Of a stretch of 64,000 nt of DNA, positions 8,352 to 18,797 are shown in pieces. A program made the position numbers and the translations under genes. The stretch's first letter is position 1. The number at the start of each line of letters is the position of its first letter. This stretch comes from CAZYBO01 sp964645205 (GTDB taxonomy: Bacteria; Pseudomonadota; Alphaproteobacteria; Rickettsiales; SXRF01), in NCBI GenBank assembly GCA_964645205.1, contig CAZYBO010000004.1, positions 62,001 to 126,000 on the forward strand, written 5' to 3'. The notes beneath the pieces were generated by a model. It had not been told where the DNA came from, searched no databases, and was given only the letters and a program-made list of their open reading frames with translations.

Positions 8352-8426
8352 TGGTGCTGCTGAGAGGAATCGGACCTCCGACCCCGTCATTACCAATGAC
8401 GTGCTCTACCACTGAGCTACAGCAGC
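8352..8426 (-). tRNA. tRNA-Thr (GGT)
   Basis: Read on the minus strand, a 75-base cloverleaf is complete: acceptor GCTGCTG/CAGCAGC, D arm GCTC/GAGC, anticodon stem CGTCA/TGACG with loop TTGGTAA (anticodon GGT), T arm with TTCGATT, discriminator A and an encoded CCA end. It decodes ACC and ACT threonine codons. It lies alone between the NRDE gene and the small basic genes. Confidence 0.95.
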
Positions 8427-8562
8427 ACATAGGCCATAGCCTCTAAAGAGAGGGCAGAACCTGCCATAGGATTTTGGGATACGCAAGCCCAGAATCGCCT
8501 AAATTATGCTGGCGGCGAAATAATTTGCCCATAAGCGCCTAATTTTGCTAGACTGGGGCGCT

Positions 8563-8703
8563 ATGACACAGCTCAAGCCCCCCACACCGCCCGCGCCGGC
8601 CGCCAAAAAGAAAGACCCTAAAAAAGAGCGTCTTGCGCGTGCGCTGCGCGATAATCTGCGCCGCCGCAAGCAGGCGGCGGGTGACGACGCGTCAAGGCGC
8701 TAG
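8563..8703 (+). CDS. Small basic conserved-type protein, 46 residues
   Basis: The reading frame MTQLKPPTPPAPAAK continues to ARALRDNLRRRKQAAGDD and is rich in Lys and Arg. Short basic proteins ending in a LRxNLxRRKxQA-like helix are common in alphaproteobacteria, so this is probably real, but its function is unknown. The stop TAG overlaps the Shine-Dalgarno AGGAG of the next gene, suggesting a two-gene operon. Confidence 0.6.
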   Translation: MTQLKPPTPPAPAAKKKDPKKERLARALRDNLRRRKQAAGDDASRR

Positions 8704-8712
8704 GAGCGGATT

Positions 8713-8997
8713 TTGCACGATAAGCACGAGAAAAATCCGAAAAAAGCGCTTCAGAAAAAGAACCGCTACCATCAGCACCTCTACAACCTGCTGAGGCTGC
8801 GCCGTGGCGAGGAAGACCGCGTTCAGGAGCTGGAAAAATCCGCCAAGCCCAAATCCGCGCCTGCGGGCAATGAAAAGGAAATCTGGAGCGAGAAAGTTTC
8901 CACCATCCGCAACCGGCTCGATGGCAGCAAGCGCACGTCCAAAGAACGCTGGAATCGCTTTGCCGGCACCGAGAGCGGCGGCGGACGGGGACTATAA
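8713..8997 (+). CDS. Small basic hypothetical protein, 94 residues
   Basis: The protein starts at TTG 8713, six bases after an AGGAG site at 8702-8706. It is strongly charged (MHDKHEKNPKKALQKKNRYH at the N-terminus) and probably helical, with a Gly-rich tail. No domain is recognised. It is coupled to the 46-residue gene upstream and ends three bases before the repeat at 9001. Confidence 0.6.
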   Translation: MHDKHEKNPKKALQKKNRYHQHLYNLLRLRRGEEDRVQELEKSAKPKSAPAGNEKEIWSEKVSTIRNRLDGSKRTSKERWNRFAGTESGGGRGL

Positions 8998-9000
8998 AAA

Positions 9001-9078
9001 TGTCATCCTGAGCCGCAGGCGAAGGATCTAAAGCACCATGCGTGGAAAGAGAGATCCTTCGCTGCGCTCAGGATGACA
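9001..9078. repeat. Palindromic element, TGTCATCCTGA family (intergenic copy)
   Basis: The arms TGTCATCCTGA...GAAGGATCT (9001-9029) and AGATCCTTC...TCAGGATGACA (9052-9078) are reverse complements apart from a few central bases and a two-base length difference. It fills the gap between the convergent 8713 gene and the vWA gene, ending one base before the vWA stop codon. It can act as a hairpin for both transcripts. Related copies lie inside ribD (41746-41822) and, as a half, glyS (15022-15051). Confidence 0.9.
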
Positions 9079-11223
9079 TTATTCTACCGGACGCGCAGGC
9101 TGTACCTGCCCGCCTTGCAATGATTTAGCGAGCCTTACCAGATTCACGAACTCGGCGCGGGTGCCGAACGCATCCTTACCGCGCGCGCCGTCGGCGAGCG
9201 TGATGATGTCGTCGTAGCTCATGGTTTTCACATGCGGATCGCCTTTGAGCATTTGGCCGAACGCGGCAACCGCCGTGGCGAAGCGAACATCATCCGGAAG
9301 CGGCGCGAGATTGCATTTGACGCCTTCGGGACATACGCCAAATTCCCGTGTCTTGTCGATCGACAGCGTCAGCAATTTGCTTTCGCTCGCATCGGGCAGT
9401 TTGTAGCGCATTTTCAGGAAGCCGTATTCTCCGCTGAATTGGCCGTCCTGCTTTACCACCGGTTTCGCAGATTCCTGACCATAACGCAGCGGATCGGATT
9501 GCGGCTTCGCGCCAACCGGCGTGATTTCGTAAATCGCCGTCACCGCATGGCCTGAACCGACTTCGCCCGCATCGATCTTGTCGTTGTTGAAATCCTCGCG
9601 GTTGAGCAGGCGCGATTCGTAGCCGACCAAACGGTATTCCGACACTTGCGACGGGTTGAACTCCATCTGGATTTTTACGTCCTTGGCGATGGTAAACAGC
9701 GTCGAACCGGCTTCCTCTACCAGCACTTTACGCGCTTCGTTCAGCGTGTCGATATACGACGCCGTGCCGTTGCCGTGCTGGGCGAGTTTTTGCATCAGCG
9801 CGTCGTTGTAATTGCCCTGCCCGAAGCCGAGGATGGACAGGAAAATGCCCGACTCACGTTTCTTTTCGATCAGCGTTTGCAGTTGGTTGGGATCGGTGAC
9901 GCCGACATTGAAATCGCCATCGGTGGCAAGGATAACGCGGTTGACCCCTTCCTTGTCGAAATGCGCCTGCGCGAGCGCGTAGGCCTGCTCGATACCGGCC
10001 GCGCCCGCCGTCGATCCGCCTGCACCAAGCCCATCAATCGCGGCAAGGATTTTCTGCTTGTCGGACACTTTGGTGGGTTCGAGCGCCGTACCGGAGTTTC
10101 CAGCATAGGTTACGATGCCGATCGTGTCGTCGGGATTCAGCTGGTCGACCAGCATGCGAAACGCGTTTTTGGCCAACGGCAACCGATCCTGCGGCGACAT
10201 CGAGCCGGACACGTCCACCAGAAACACAATATTCGCGCGCGGTTTAGTGGCGGGCAAAATATCGTAGCCCTTGATGCCGATATGCACGAGTTTCGTATCC
10301 TTGTTCCACGGCGTGGCATAGACGGTGACTGTGGGTTTGAACGGCTGGTCTTTCGCTTCCGGCAGCGGATAATTATAGCTGAAATAATTGACCATCTCCT
10401 CCACGCGCACCGCATCTTTCGGCGGCAGCGCGCCACCGTTCAACGTGCGGCGCACGAAGCTGTACGAAGCGGTATCGGCGTCGATGGAAAACGTAGAAAC
10501 CGGCTCCTGCGATACGAGCTTCACCGGATTAGCTGTAAAATTTTCAAACTTGTCGTTGCCGACATACTGTTGCGGCTGGTTGTAATCCTGATACGGCGCG
10601 ATGCTGGACGGAGCCACACTCGTAAGCCCTTCCACACGCTCACGCGATTTTTTCATGCCGCCCAGAGAATCATAATCCGCTTTGGATTCTTGCTTGGCTT
10701 TAGCGACGTACTCAGGCGTCGTCACAGATAGGGAGGCGTTCTCACGCGTCGACAGTTCCGCAGGAGGAGCCTGAGGCGCGGCTAAGTTGGACGCCTGCGG
10801 AGTGGCGATGACAGTGCCAACATCCACACGCTCGTTATCCCCGATTTTCATATCCGCCGAAGCCTCCGGCTCTATAAGCTGAGGATTATAATGGTCGCCA
10901 GTTACGATATTCTTCGCAGGGTAATCGCGTATCGCAATCATATCCGAATAATAAGTGGTGGTGATGCCGAGCACCACCGCCAGCGAAGCGAAGGAACCGG
11001 CGACTACATATGCTTTTTTCATGGAAAAACTCCCTATCCAGTGTTGCAAGCCATAAGCGGCTTCCTGAATAGGACGAGCGGATTTATGCGATCCTTGGGA
11101 CTTTTTTTGCTGCTGTTCGGCAAACGCCTGCATCGCGAGGTTGAGTGCGCGTTCGCGCGCGCCGTCGGACGGCTTTGGAGCGTCGAGATTGCCGAGTTTT
11201 TGCTTCAATTCATCATCCTGCAT
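9079..11223 (-). CDS. Membrane-anchored von Willebrand factor A protein (YfbK-like)
   Basis: In this 714-residue protein, residues 1-70 are a charged cytosolic stretch and 71-92 are a transmembrane segment (AYVVAGSFASLAVVLGI). A variable linker follows, then a conserved pre-vWA block (NFTANPVKLVSQEPVSTFSI). The vWA domain starts near residue 330 with the metal-site motif DVSGSMS and ATDGDFNVG. The C-terminal 180 residues match the DUF3520 type. The bulk should be periplasmic. Its start overlaps the end of the sigma-factor gene by 11 bases, so the two are translationally coupled. The N-terminal arrangement suggests an anti-sigma-like role; this is inference. Confidence 0.85.
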   Translation of the reverse strand: MQDDELKQKLGNLDAPKPSDGARERALNLAMQAFAEQQQKKSQGSHKSARPIQEAAYGLQHWIGSFSMKKAYVVAGSFASLAVVLGITTTYYSDMIAIRDYPAKNIVTGDHYNPQLIEPEASADMKIGDNERVDVGTVIATPQASNLAAPQAPPAELSTRENASLSVTTPEYVAKAKQESKADYDSLGGMKKSRERVEGLTSVAPSSIAPYQDYNQPQQYVGNDKFENFTANPVKLVSQEPVSTFSIDADTASYSFVRRTLNGGALPPKDAVRVEEMVNYFSYNYPLPEAKDQPFKPTVTVYATPWNKDTKLVHIGIKGYDILPATKPRANIVFLVDVSGSMSPQDRLPLAKNAFRMLVDQLNPDDTIGIVTYAGNSGTALEPTKVSDKQKILAAIDGLGAGGSTAGAAGIEQAYALAQAHFDKEGVNRVILATDGDFNVGVTDPNQLQTLIEKKRESGIFLSILGFGQGNYNDALMQKLAQHGNGTASYIDTLNEARKVLVEEAGSTLFTIAKDVKIQMEFNPSQVSEYRLVGYESRLLNREDFNNDKIDAGEVGSGHAVTAIYEITPVGAKPQSDPLRYGQESAKPVVKQDGQFSGEYGFLKMRYKLPDASESKLLTLSIDKTREFGVCPEGVKCNLAPLPDDVRFATAVAAFGQMLKGDPHVKTMSYDDIITLADGARGKDAFGTRAEFVNLVRLAKSLQGGQVQPARPVE

Positions 11224-11764
11224 CGCGTTTTCCTCCCGCCATCAGCGGTTTTAGCAGTTTGCGCGCCTGGAATATGCGCCACGACACCGTGGTTTCCGCA
11301 CATCCCAGCACAAAAGCGGCCTGTTTGTGGTTCATGCCCTCGGCGAAGACCAGCAGCACGGCGTCGCGGATCGGCTCGGGCAATTTATGCACCTGCGCAT
11401 AGGACTCGGCGGCGATCATGCGCTCGTCGGCGGGAATCTCCTGCGACGGCGGGTCGAACCCTTCCGTAAACGCCACCTCGCGGGCATAGGCCTTGCCCTT
11501 GGTGCGGTAATAATCTTTCGCGGCGTTAACCGTCAGGCGGTAGAGCCAGGTTGTAAATGCCGCATCTCCGCGAAATCCCTCAAGTTTTCCGGGAAGCCGG
11601 ATAAACAGTTCCTGTGCCACGTCCTCGGCATCTTCGCGCCGTCCGCACCATTTATAGGCGATTTTATACACCAGCATGTAATGCGCCTCGCACAGACGCC
11701 GAAAGGCGGACGTATCGCCGCCCGCAGCCTGCTTTACCAGCATCTGTGCATCCTTATCGTCCAT
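11213..11764 (-). CDS. RNA polymerase sigma factor, ECF type
   Basis: This 183-residue sigma-70-family protein has region 2 (YKIAYKWCGRREDAEDVAQE, then AFTTWLYRLTVNAAKDYYR) and region 4 with a helix-turn-helix (MNHKQAAFVLGCAETTVSWR). It lacks regions 1 and 3, as extracytoplasmic-function sigma factors do. ATG 11764 is preferred; a TTG at 11803 would add 13 residues. It is upstream of, and overlaps, the vWA membrane-protein gene, which may regulate it. No self-recognised promoter was identified. Confidence 0.9.
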   Translation of the reverse strand: MDDKDAQMLVKQAAGGDTSAFRRLCEAHYMLVYKIAYKWCGRREDAEDVAQELFIRLPGKLEGFRGDAAFTTWLYRLTVNAAKDYYRTKGKAYAREVAFTEGFDPPSQEIPADERMIAAESYAQVHKLPEPIRDAVLLVFAEGMNHKQAAFVLGCAETTVSWRIFQARKLLKPLMAGGKRDAG

Positions 11765-11890
11765 CTGTGGGTAAGACGAGGACAGAAGCGTAATCCTTTG
11801 CAACCGTTTTATTCACGCCATTTAGGGTAAAAAACGTTGATCCTGCAATAAAAAAGGCTAAAAAGGGGCTTCCGAGGAACAGAGGCGCAC

Positions 11891-12748
11891 ATGACGTTAC
11901 CGTTTCAACAGCTGATTTTGAACCTGCACCAGTTCTGGGCGAACCAGGGCTGCGTCATTTTGCAGCCGTACGACATGGAAGTCGGCGCGGGCACGTTCCA
12001 TCCGGCGACCAGTTTGCGCGCGCTCGGCGACAAGCCGTGGAACGCCGCTTATGTGCAGCCCTCGCGCCGCCCGAAAGACGGGCGCTACGGCGAGAACCCG
12101 AACCGCCTGCAGCATTACTACCAATATCAGGTCATCCTGAAACCCTCGCCCGACAATATTCAGGAACTCTATCTCGACAGCCTGAAGATGATCGGCATCG
12201 ATCCGATGAAACACGACATACGCTTCGTGGAAGACGATTGGGAATCGCCCACGCTCGGCGCATGGGGGTTGGGTTGGGAAGTGTGGTGCGACGGCATGGA
12301 AGTGACGCAGTTCACCTATTTCCAGCAAGTCGGCGGCATTGAGTGCAGGCCGGTCTCCGGCGAGATCACTTACGGGCTGGAGCGGCTCGCCATGTACATT
12401 CAAGGCAAGAACAACGTGTACGACCTCGATTTCAACGGCAAGGGCGTGACGTACGGCGACGTGTTCCTGCAAAACGAAAAAGAATTCTCCGCCTACAACC
12501 TCGAATATGCCGACACGCAGCAATTGCTCCGCCATTTCGACGACGCGGAAAAAGAATGCCAGCAGCTGCTCGCCAGAAAACTCCCCCTGCCCGCCTACGA
12601 CCAGTGCATCAAAGCCAGCCACCGCTTCAACCTGCTCGACGCGCGCGGCGTGATTTCCGTCACCGAACGCGCCGCCTATATCGGCCGCGTACGCGCGCTC
12701 GCCAAAGCGTGCTGCGAAGCATGGGTCGCCACGCAGGAGGCTGCATGA
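11891..12748 (+). CDS. glyQ: Glycine--tRNA ligase alpha subunit
   Basis: The 285-residue class II synthetase alpha chain of the alpha2beta2 GlyRS has all expected blocks: GCVILQPYDMEVGAGTFHPA, SRRPKDGRYGENPNRLQHYY, QYQVILKPSPDNIQELYLDS and GDVFLQNEKEFSAYN. It supplies the active site that charges tRNA-Gly. A GAGG site precedes ATG 11891. The stop overlaps the phzF start (ATGA), and the beta subunit glyS follows after phzF and panD. Confidence 0.97.
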   Translation: MTLPFQQLILNLHQFWANQGCVILQPYDMEVGAGTFHPATSLRALGDKPWNAAYVQPSRRPKDGRYGENPNRLQHYYQYQVILKPSPDNIQELYLDSLKMIGIDPMKHDIRFVEDDWESPTLGAWGLGWEVWCDGMEVTQFTYFQQVGGIECRPVSGEITYGLERLAMYIQGKNNVYDLDFNGKGVTYGDVFLQNEKEFSAYNLEYADTQQLLRHFDDAEKECQQLLARKLPLPAYDQCIKASHRFNLLDARGVISVTERAAYIGRVRALAKACCEAWVATQEAA

Positions 12749-13536
12749 GCGAATTCTGGATTATCGACGCGTTTACCTCCGTTCCCTTCAAAGGCAACGC
12801 CGCCGCCGTGTGCATCATGGAATCCTTTCCCGATGACAAAAAACTGCAAAAGATCGCAGCCCAGATGAACCTGTCGGAAACGGCTTTCCTCGTAGAGCGC
12901 GCGCCGAAGGAATATAACCTGCGCTGGTTCACGCCGCTGGCGGAAGTGAAGCTGTGCGGCCACGCCACGCTTGCGGCCACGCATGTGCTGCTGCAAAACG
13001 GCAAGTTGAAACAGGGCGAAACAGTGACGTACCATACGCTGTCTGGCGCATTACCGGTCGTATCGAAAGGTAACGCCATCGAAATGGATTTCCCCGCGCT
13101 TCCGGGCGAAGCCGCAAAGCCACCTGCCATCCTCGGCGCGCTCGGCGTGGCGTTTACCGCCTGCGAACATAACGGCGACAATTACCTCGTAGAGGTGAAG
13201 GATTACGCGACGCTGCTCGCCTGCGCGCCCAACTTCAAGAAACTCCTGCGGCTCGACGCGCAGGGCGTGATCGTCACCACCGCCACCGGCGTGCCGCCGG
13301 GCTACGATTTCGCCTCGCGCTATTTCGCCCCCGCCGTCGGCATCGACGAAGACCCCGCCACCGGCTCGGCGCATTGTTTCCTCGCGCCGTACTGGGCGAA
13401 GAAACTGGGTAAAACCACGTTCCACGCTTATCAGGCCTCGAAGGGGCAAGGCGTGCTCGACGTCACGCTCAAAGACAACCGCGCCCTGATCTCCGGTCAG
13501 GCCGTCACCACGCTGAAAGGGACACTCGCCGCATGA
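12745..13536 (+). CDS. PhzF family isomerase-like protein
   Basis: The 263-residue protein matches the PhzF/diaminopimelate-epimerase-like fold: IIDAFTSVPFKGNAAAVC at the N-terminus, LSETAFLV with the catalytic Glu, ELRWFTP-type sequence NLRWFTPLAEVKLCGHATLA, and DEDPATGSAHC near the C-terminus. PhzF relatives catalyse isomerisation of small acids; the substrate here is unknown and a phenazine pathway is not implied. It starts inside the glyQ stop and ends inside the panD start, both by ATGA overlap. Confidence 0.9.
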   Translation: MSEFWIIDAFTSVPFKGNAAAVCIMESFPDDKKLQKIAAQMNLSETAFLVERAPKEYNLRWFTPLAEVKLCGHATLAATHVLLQNGKLKQGETVTYHTLSGALPVVSKGNAIEMDFPALPGEAAKPPAILGALGVAFTACEHNGDNYLVEVKDYATLLACAPNFKKLLRLDAQGVIVTTATGVPPGYDFASRYFAPAVGIDEDPATGSAHCFLAPYWAKKLGKTTFHAYQASKGQGVLDVTLKDNRALISGQAVTTLKGTLAA

Positions 13537-13889
13537 TGCTGACTATGTTGCACAGCAAAATCCACCGCGCCACCACCACCCATTGCGAGCTGCATTACAA
13601 CGGCTCGCTGGGCATCGACCGCGACTACATCAAAGCCGCAGGCATGCTGCCGGGACAACAGATCGACGTGTTGAACATCAATAACGGCGAGCGCTTCACC
13701 ACCTACATCATCGAGGAAGCATCCGGCTCCAAGCGCTTCGGCGTCTACGGCGCGGCTGCCCACCTCGTCGATCCCGGCGACCGCATCATCATCATCGCCT
13801 ACGCGCAGATGGATGCGAAAGAAGCGCAGAGCTACAAACCCACCGTCCTGATTATGGACAATGAAAATAACGTGGCATCGCATGGATAA
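13533..13889 (+). CDS. panD: Aspartate 1-decarboxylase
   Basis: The 118-residue pro-enzyme makes beta-alanine from aspartate for pantothenate and coenzyme A. The self-cleavage site Gly24-Ser25 (HYNGSLGID) sits at the standard position when translation starts at ATG 13533, which fixes the start; cleavage yields the pyruvoyl cofactor at Ser25. The later block FGVYGAAAHLVDPGDRIIII is typical. It is coupled to phzF and lies between the two GlyRS subunit genes. Confidence 0.96.
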   Translation: MMLTMLHSKIHRATTTHCELHYNGSLGIDRDYIKAAGMLPGQQIDVLNINNGERFTTYIIEEASGSKRFGVYGAAAHLVDPGDRIIIIAYAQMDAKEAQSYKPTVLIMDNENNVASHG

Positions 13890-13898
13890 TATAATCAT

Positions 13899-13954
13899 TG
13901 TCATGCCAGCGCAGGCTGGCATCCACGTGGATCCCGGCCTACGCCGGGATGACG
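13899..13954. repeat. Two-hairpin repeat between panD and glyS
   Basis: TGTCATGCCAGCGCAGGCTGGCAT is one hairpin and ATCCCGGCCTACGCCGGGATGACGG the second; the outer TGTCAT and ATGACG ends also pair. This is a common type of dispersed bacterial repeat. Its last base is the first base of the GGAGG Shine-Dalgarno site of glyS, so folding could affect glyS translation. Confidence 0.75.
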
Positions 13955-13963
13955 GAGGATTGC

Positions 13964-16135
13964 ATGGCTGATTTGCTGCTAGAACTGTTCAGCGAGGAAA
14001 TCCCGGCGCGGATGCAGAAGAACGCGCTCGATTTCCTGCGTGAATCGCTGGAAAAAGAATTCCCCGGCGTGACCGCCAAAGGCTTCGTCACCCCGCGCAG
14101 ACTAGCGGTATTCATGGGCGGATTGCCCACCGCACAGGCGGACGTCTCCACCGAACTCAAAGGCCCCAAAGTCGGCGCGCCGGAAGCGGCCATCGCCGGG
14201 TTCCTCAAGAAAAGCGGGCTGGCGCTCGACCAACTCGAAACGCGCGATGGCATCTATATCGCCAGCATCCACAAAAAAGGCGGCTCCATGGCGGATGCGC
14301 TTAAAGCCATCATCGAAAAAACCCTCGCCGAATTCCCGTGGCCGAAATCCATGCGCTGGGGCAACGGGGCGACAAGCTGGGTGCGCCCGCTCCACTCCAT
14401 CCTCTGCATTTTCGACGGCAAAATCGTGCCGGTGGAATTCGCCGGGCTGACCGCAGGCAACACCACGCGCGGCCACCGTTTCTTAAGCCCCGCCGCCATC
14501 ACCGTGAATAAAGCGGATGAATACGAAACGCTTTTGGGCAAGGCCTATGTGGTCGCCGACCGCGAAAAACGCAAAGCGAATATCCTCCAGCAAGCCAAGA
14601 CCATCGCCGCCGACAAGGGGCTGAAGCTGATCGAGGACGTGCTGGAAGAAGTGACCGGCCTCGTCGAATGGCCGGTGGTGCTGGCAGGAAAAATCGACGC
14701 GGATTTCATGGATTTGCCGAAAGAAGTGCTGGTGTCGGAGATGCGCGCACACCAGAAATATTTCGCGCTGGAAAACAAAGACGGCTCGCTATCCGACACC
14801 TTCCTCATCACCTCCAACATGGAAACGAATGACAAAGGCGCTGCCATCATCGCAGGCAACGGCCGCGTACTGCGCGCGCGCCTGTCCGACGGCCGCTTCT
14901 TCTGGGATCAAGACCGCAACAAAAAGCTCGACGACATGGCCGCAGGCTTAGCCTCCGTCACCTTCCACGCCAAGCTCGGCTCGGTGGCAGATAAGGCCGC
15001 GCGGATCAAGGCGCTTTCCCTTGTCATCCTGAGCAACGCGAAGGATCTAAAAGCCGCACCCGAACACGTCATACGCGCCGCCGACCTCTGCAAAGCCGAT
15101 CTCGTCTCCGGCATGGTCGGCGAATTCGCCGATCTGCAGGGCACCATGGGGCGCTACTACGCGCTGCAGCAGAAAGAACCGCAAGCCGTCGCCGACGCGA
15201 TCTACGAACATTACCTCCCGCTCGGCCCCTCCTCACCTGTGCCCACCGCGCCGGTTTCCGTCTGCGTCGCACTCGCCGACAAGCTCGATACGTTGATCTC
15301 CATGTTCGCCATCGGCGAAAAGCCCACCGGCAGCAAAGACCCGTTCGCGTTGCGCCGCGCCGCGCTCGGCGTGATCCGCATCATCTTGGAAAACACCATC
15401 CGCTTGCCGCTGAAAAGCTGCTTCACCGCCGTGCCTGCGAAAAATATCGCGCTTGCGATGTCGCAGGAAAAGCTGGAGAAAAAAGCGGAAGCCAGACTGC
15501 ACGACCCGCACAAAGTCGGCAAATACCTCACCGTCAACGAATCCGCCAGCACCGAGCTGGAAGAAGCCGTCCCCGCCAACTTAACGCAGATGCTCTACGA
15601 ATTTTTCATCGACCGCCTGATCGTGCAATTGAAAGATCAGGGCATCCGCCACGACGTAATCAAAGCTGTAGTGGCGAACGGCGATGACGACCTAGTGCGC
15701 ATCGTAGCGCGCGCGAAGGCGGTGCAGGCGTTCTTGGATACCGACGATGGAAAGAATCTGCTCGCCGGGTATAAGCGTGCGGCGAATATTATTTCGATCG
15801 AAGAAAAGAAGGACAAGACAAGTTACAATGGTGAGGTTGATGAAACATGCTTAGTGGAATCATCCGAAATCCAATTAGTGAAGTTTCTTCGAATCAATCA
15901 AGAAAAAATCAAGCCCTTACTGACCAAAGAACAGTTTGTAGATGTGATGAAGATATTAACGGAATTACGTCGTCCAGTAGATCATATGTTTGATAAAATC
16001 TTGATTAACTCTGAGGATAAAAATCTGCGAGCTAACCGGCTACGGCTCTTATCGCAGATACGCAGTACGATGGACACCATCGCAAACTTCTCCCTCATCG
16101 AAGGCGACACCAAAGAACAAAAGAAAGCGGCTTAA
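13964..16135 (+). CDS. glyS: Glycine--tRNA ligase beta subunit
   Basis: This 723-residue beta chain of GlyRS begins MADLLLELFSEEIPARMQ and contains PKSMRWGNGATSWVRPLHSI, FLPRTRGHRF-like TTRGHRFLSP, LPKEVLVSEMRAHQKYF and GEFADLQGTMGRYYA. ATG 13964 has a GGAGG site at 13954-13958; an open frame upstream runs only through the repeat. Two oddities are visible. A half palindrome at 15022-15051 encodes VILSNAKDL, and roughly 15780-16060 is strikingly AT-rich compared with the rest of the gene, suggesting a replaced segment. Confidence 0.95.
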   Translation: MADLLLELFSEEIPARMQKNALDFLRESLEKEFPGVTAKGFVTPRRLAVFMGGLPTAQADVSTELKGPKVGAPEAAIAGFLKKSGLALDQLETRDGIYIASIHKKGGSMADALKAIIEKTLAEFPWPKSMRWGNGATSWVRPLHSILCIFDGKIVPVEFAGLTAGNTTRGHRFLSPAAITVNKADEYETLLGKAYVVADREKRKANILQQAKTIAADKGLKLIEDVLEEVTGLVEWPVVLAGKIDADFMDLPKEVLVSEMRAHQKYFALENKDGSLSDTFLITSNMETNDKGAAIIAGNGRVLRARLSDGRFFWDQDRNKKLDDMAAGLASVTFHAKLGSVADKAARIKALSLVILSNAKDLKAAPEHVIRAADLCKADLVSGMVGEFADLQGTMGRYYALQQKEPQAVADAIYEHYLPLGPSSPVPTAPVSVCVALADKLDTLISMFAIGEKPTGSKDPFALRRAALGVIRIILENTIRLPLKSCFTAVPAKNIALAMSQEKLEKKAEARLHDPHKVGKYLTVNESASTELEEAVPANLTQMLYEFFIDRLIVQLKDQGIRHDVIKAVVANGDDDLVRIVARAKAVQAFLDTDDGKNLLAGYKRAANIISIEEKKDKTSYNGEVDETCLVESSEIQLVKFLRINQEKIKPLLTKEQFVDVMKILTELRRPVDHMFDKILINSEDKNLRANRLRLLSQIRSTMDTIANFSLIEGDTKEQKKAA
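15022..15051 (+). repeat. Half palindromic element in frame in glyS
   Basis: The segment TGTCATCCTGAGC...GCGAAGGATCTAAA matches one arm of the 9001 and 41746 elements and is read in the same frame as in ribD (LVILSNAKDL here, NVILNEVKDL there). No matching right arm follows, so it looks like a decayed insertion. Confidence 0.7.
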
Positions 16136-16136
16136 C

Positions 16137-18797
<2,661 letters not shown>

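Noticed and set aside
9646..10731. A 361-codon open frame on the plus strand opposite the vWA gene
   Set aside because: It is antisense to a well-supported gene; GC-rich codon use opens such shadows, and its His/Arg-rich translation has no recognisable domain.
12745..13536. Phenazine biosynthesis based on the PhzF homologue
   Set aside because: No other phenazine genes are nearby and PhzF-like proteins are common without that pathway.
13898..13963. Upstream extension of glyS to 13898
   Set aside because: The extra residues are encoded by the intergenic repeat, and ATG 13964 has a proper GGAGG site and the family N-terminus.
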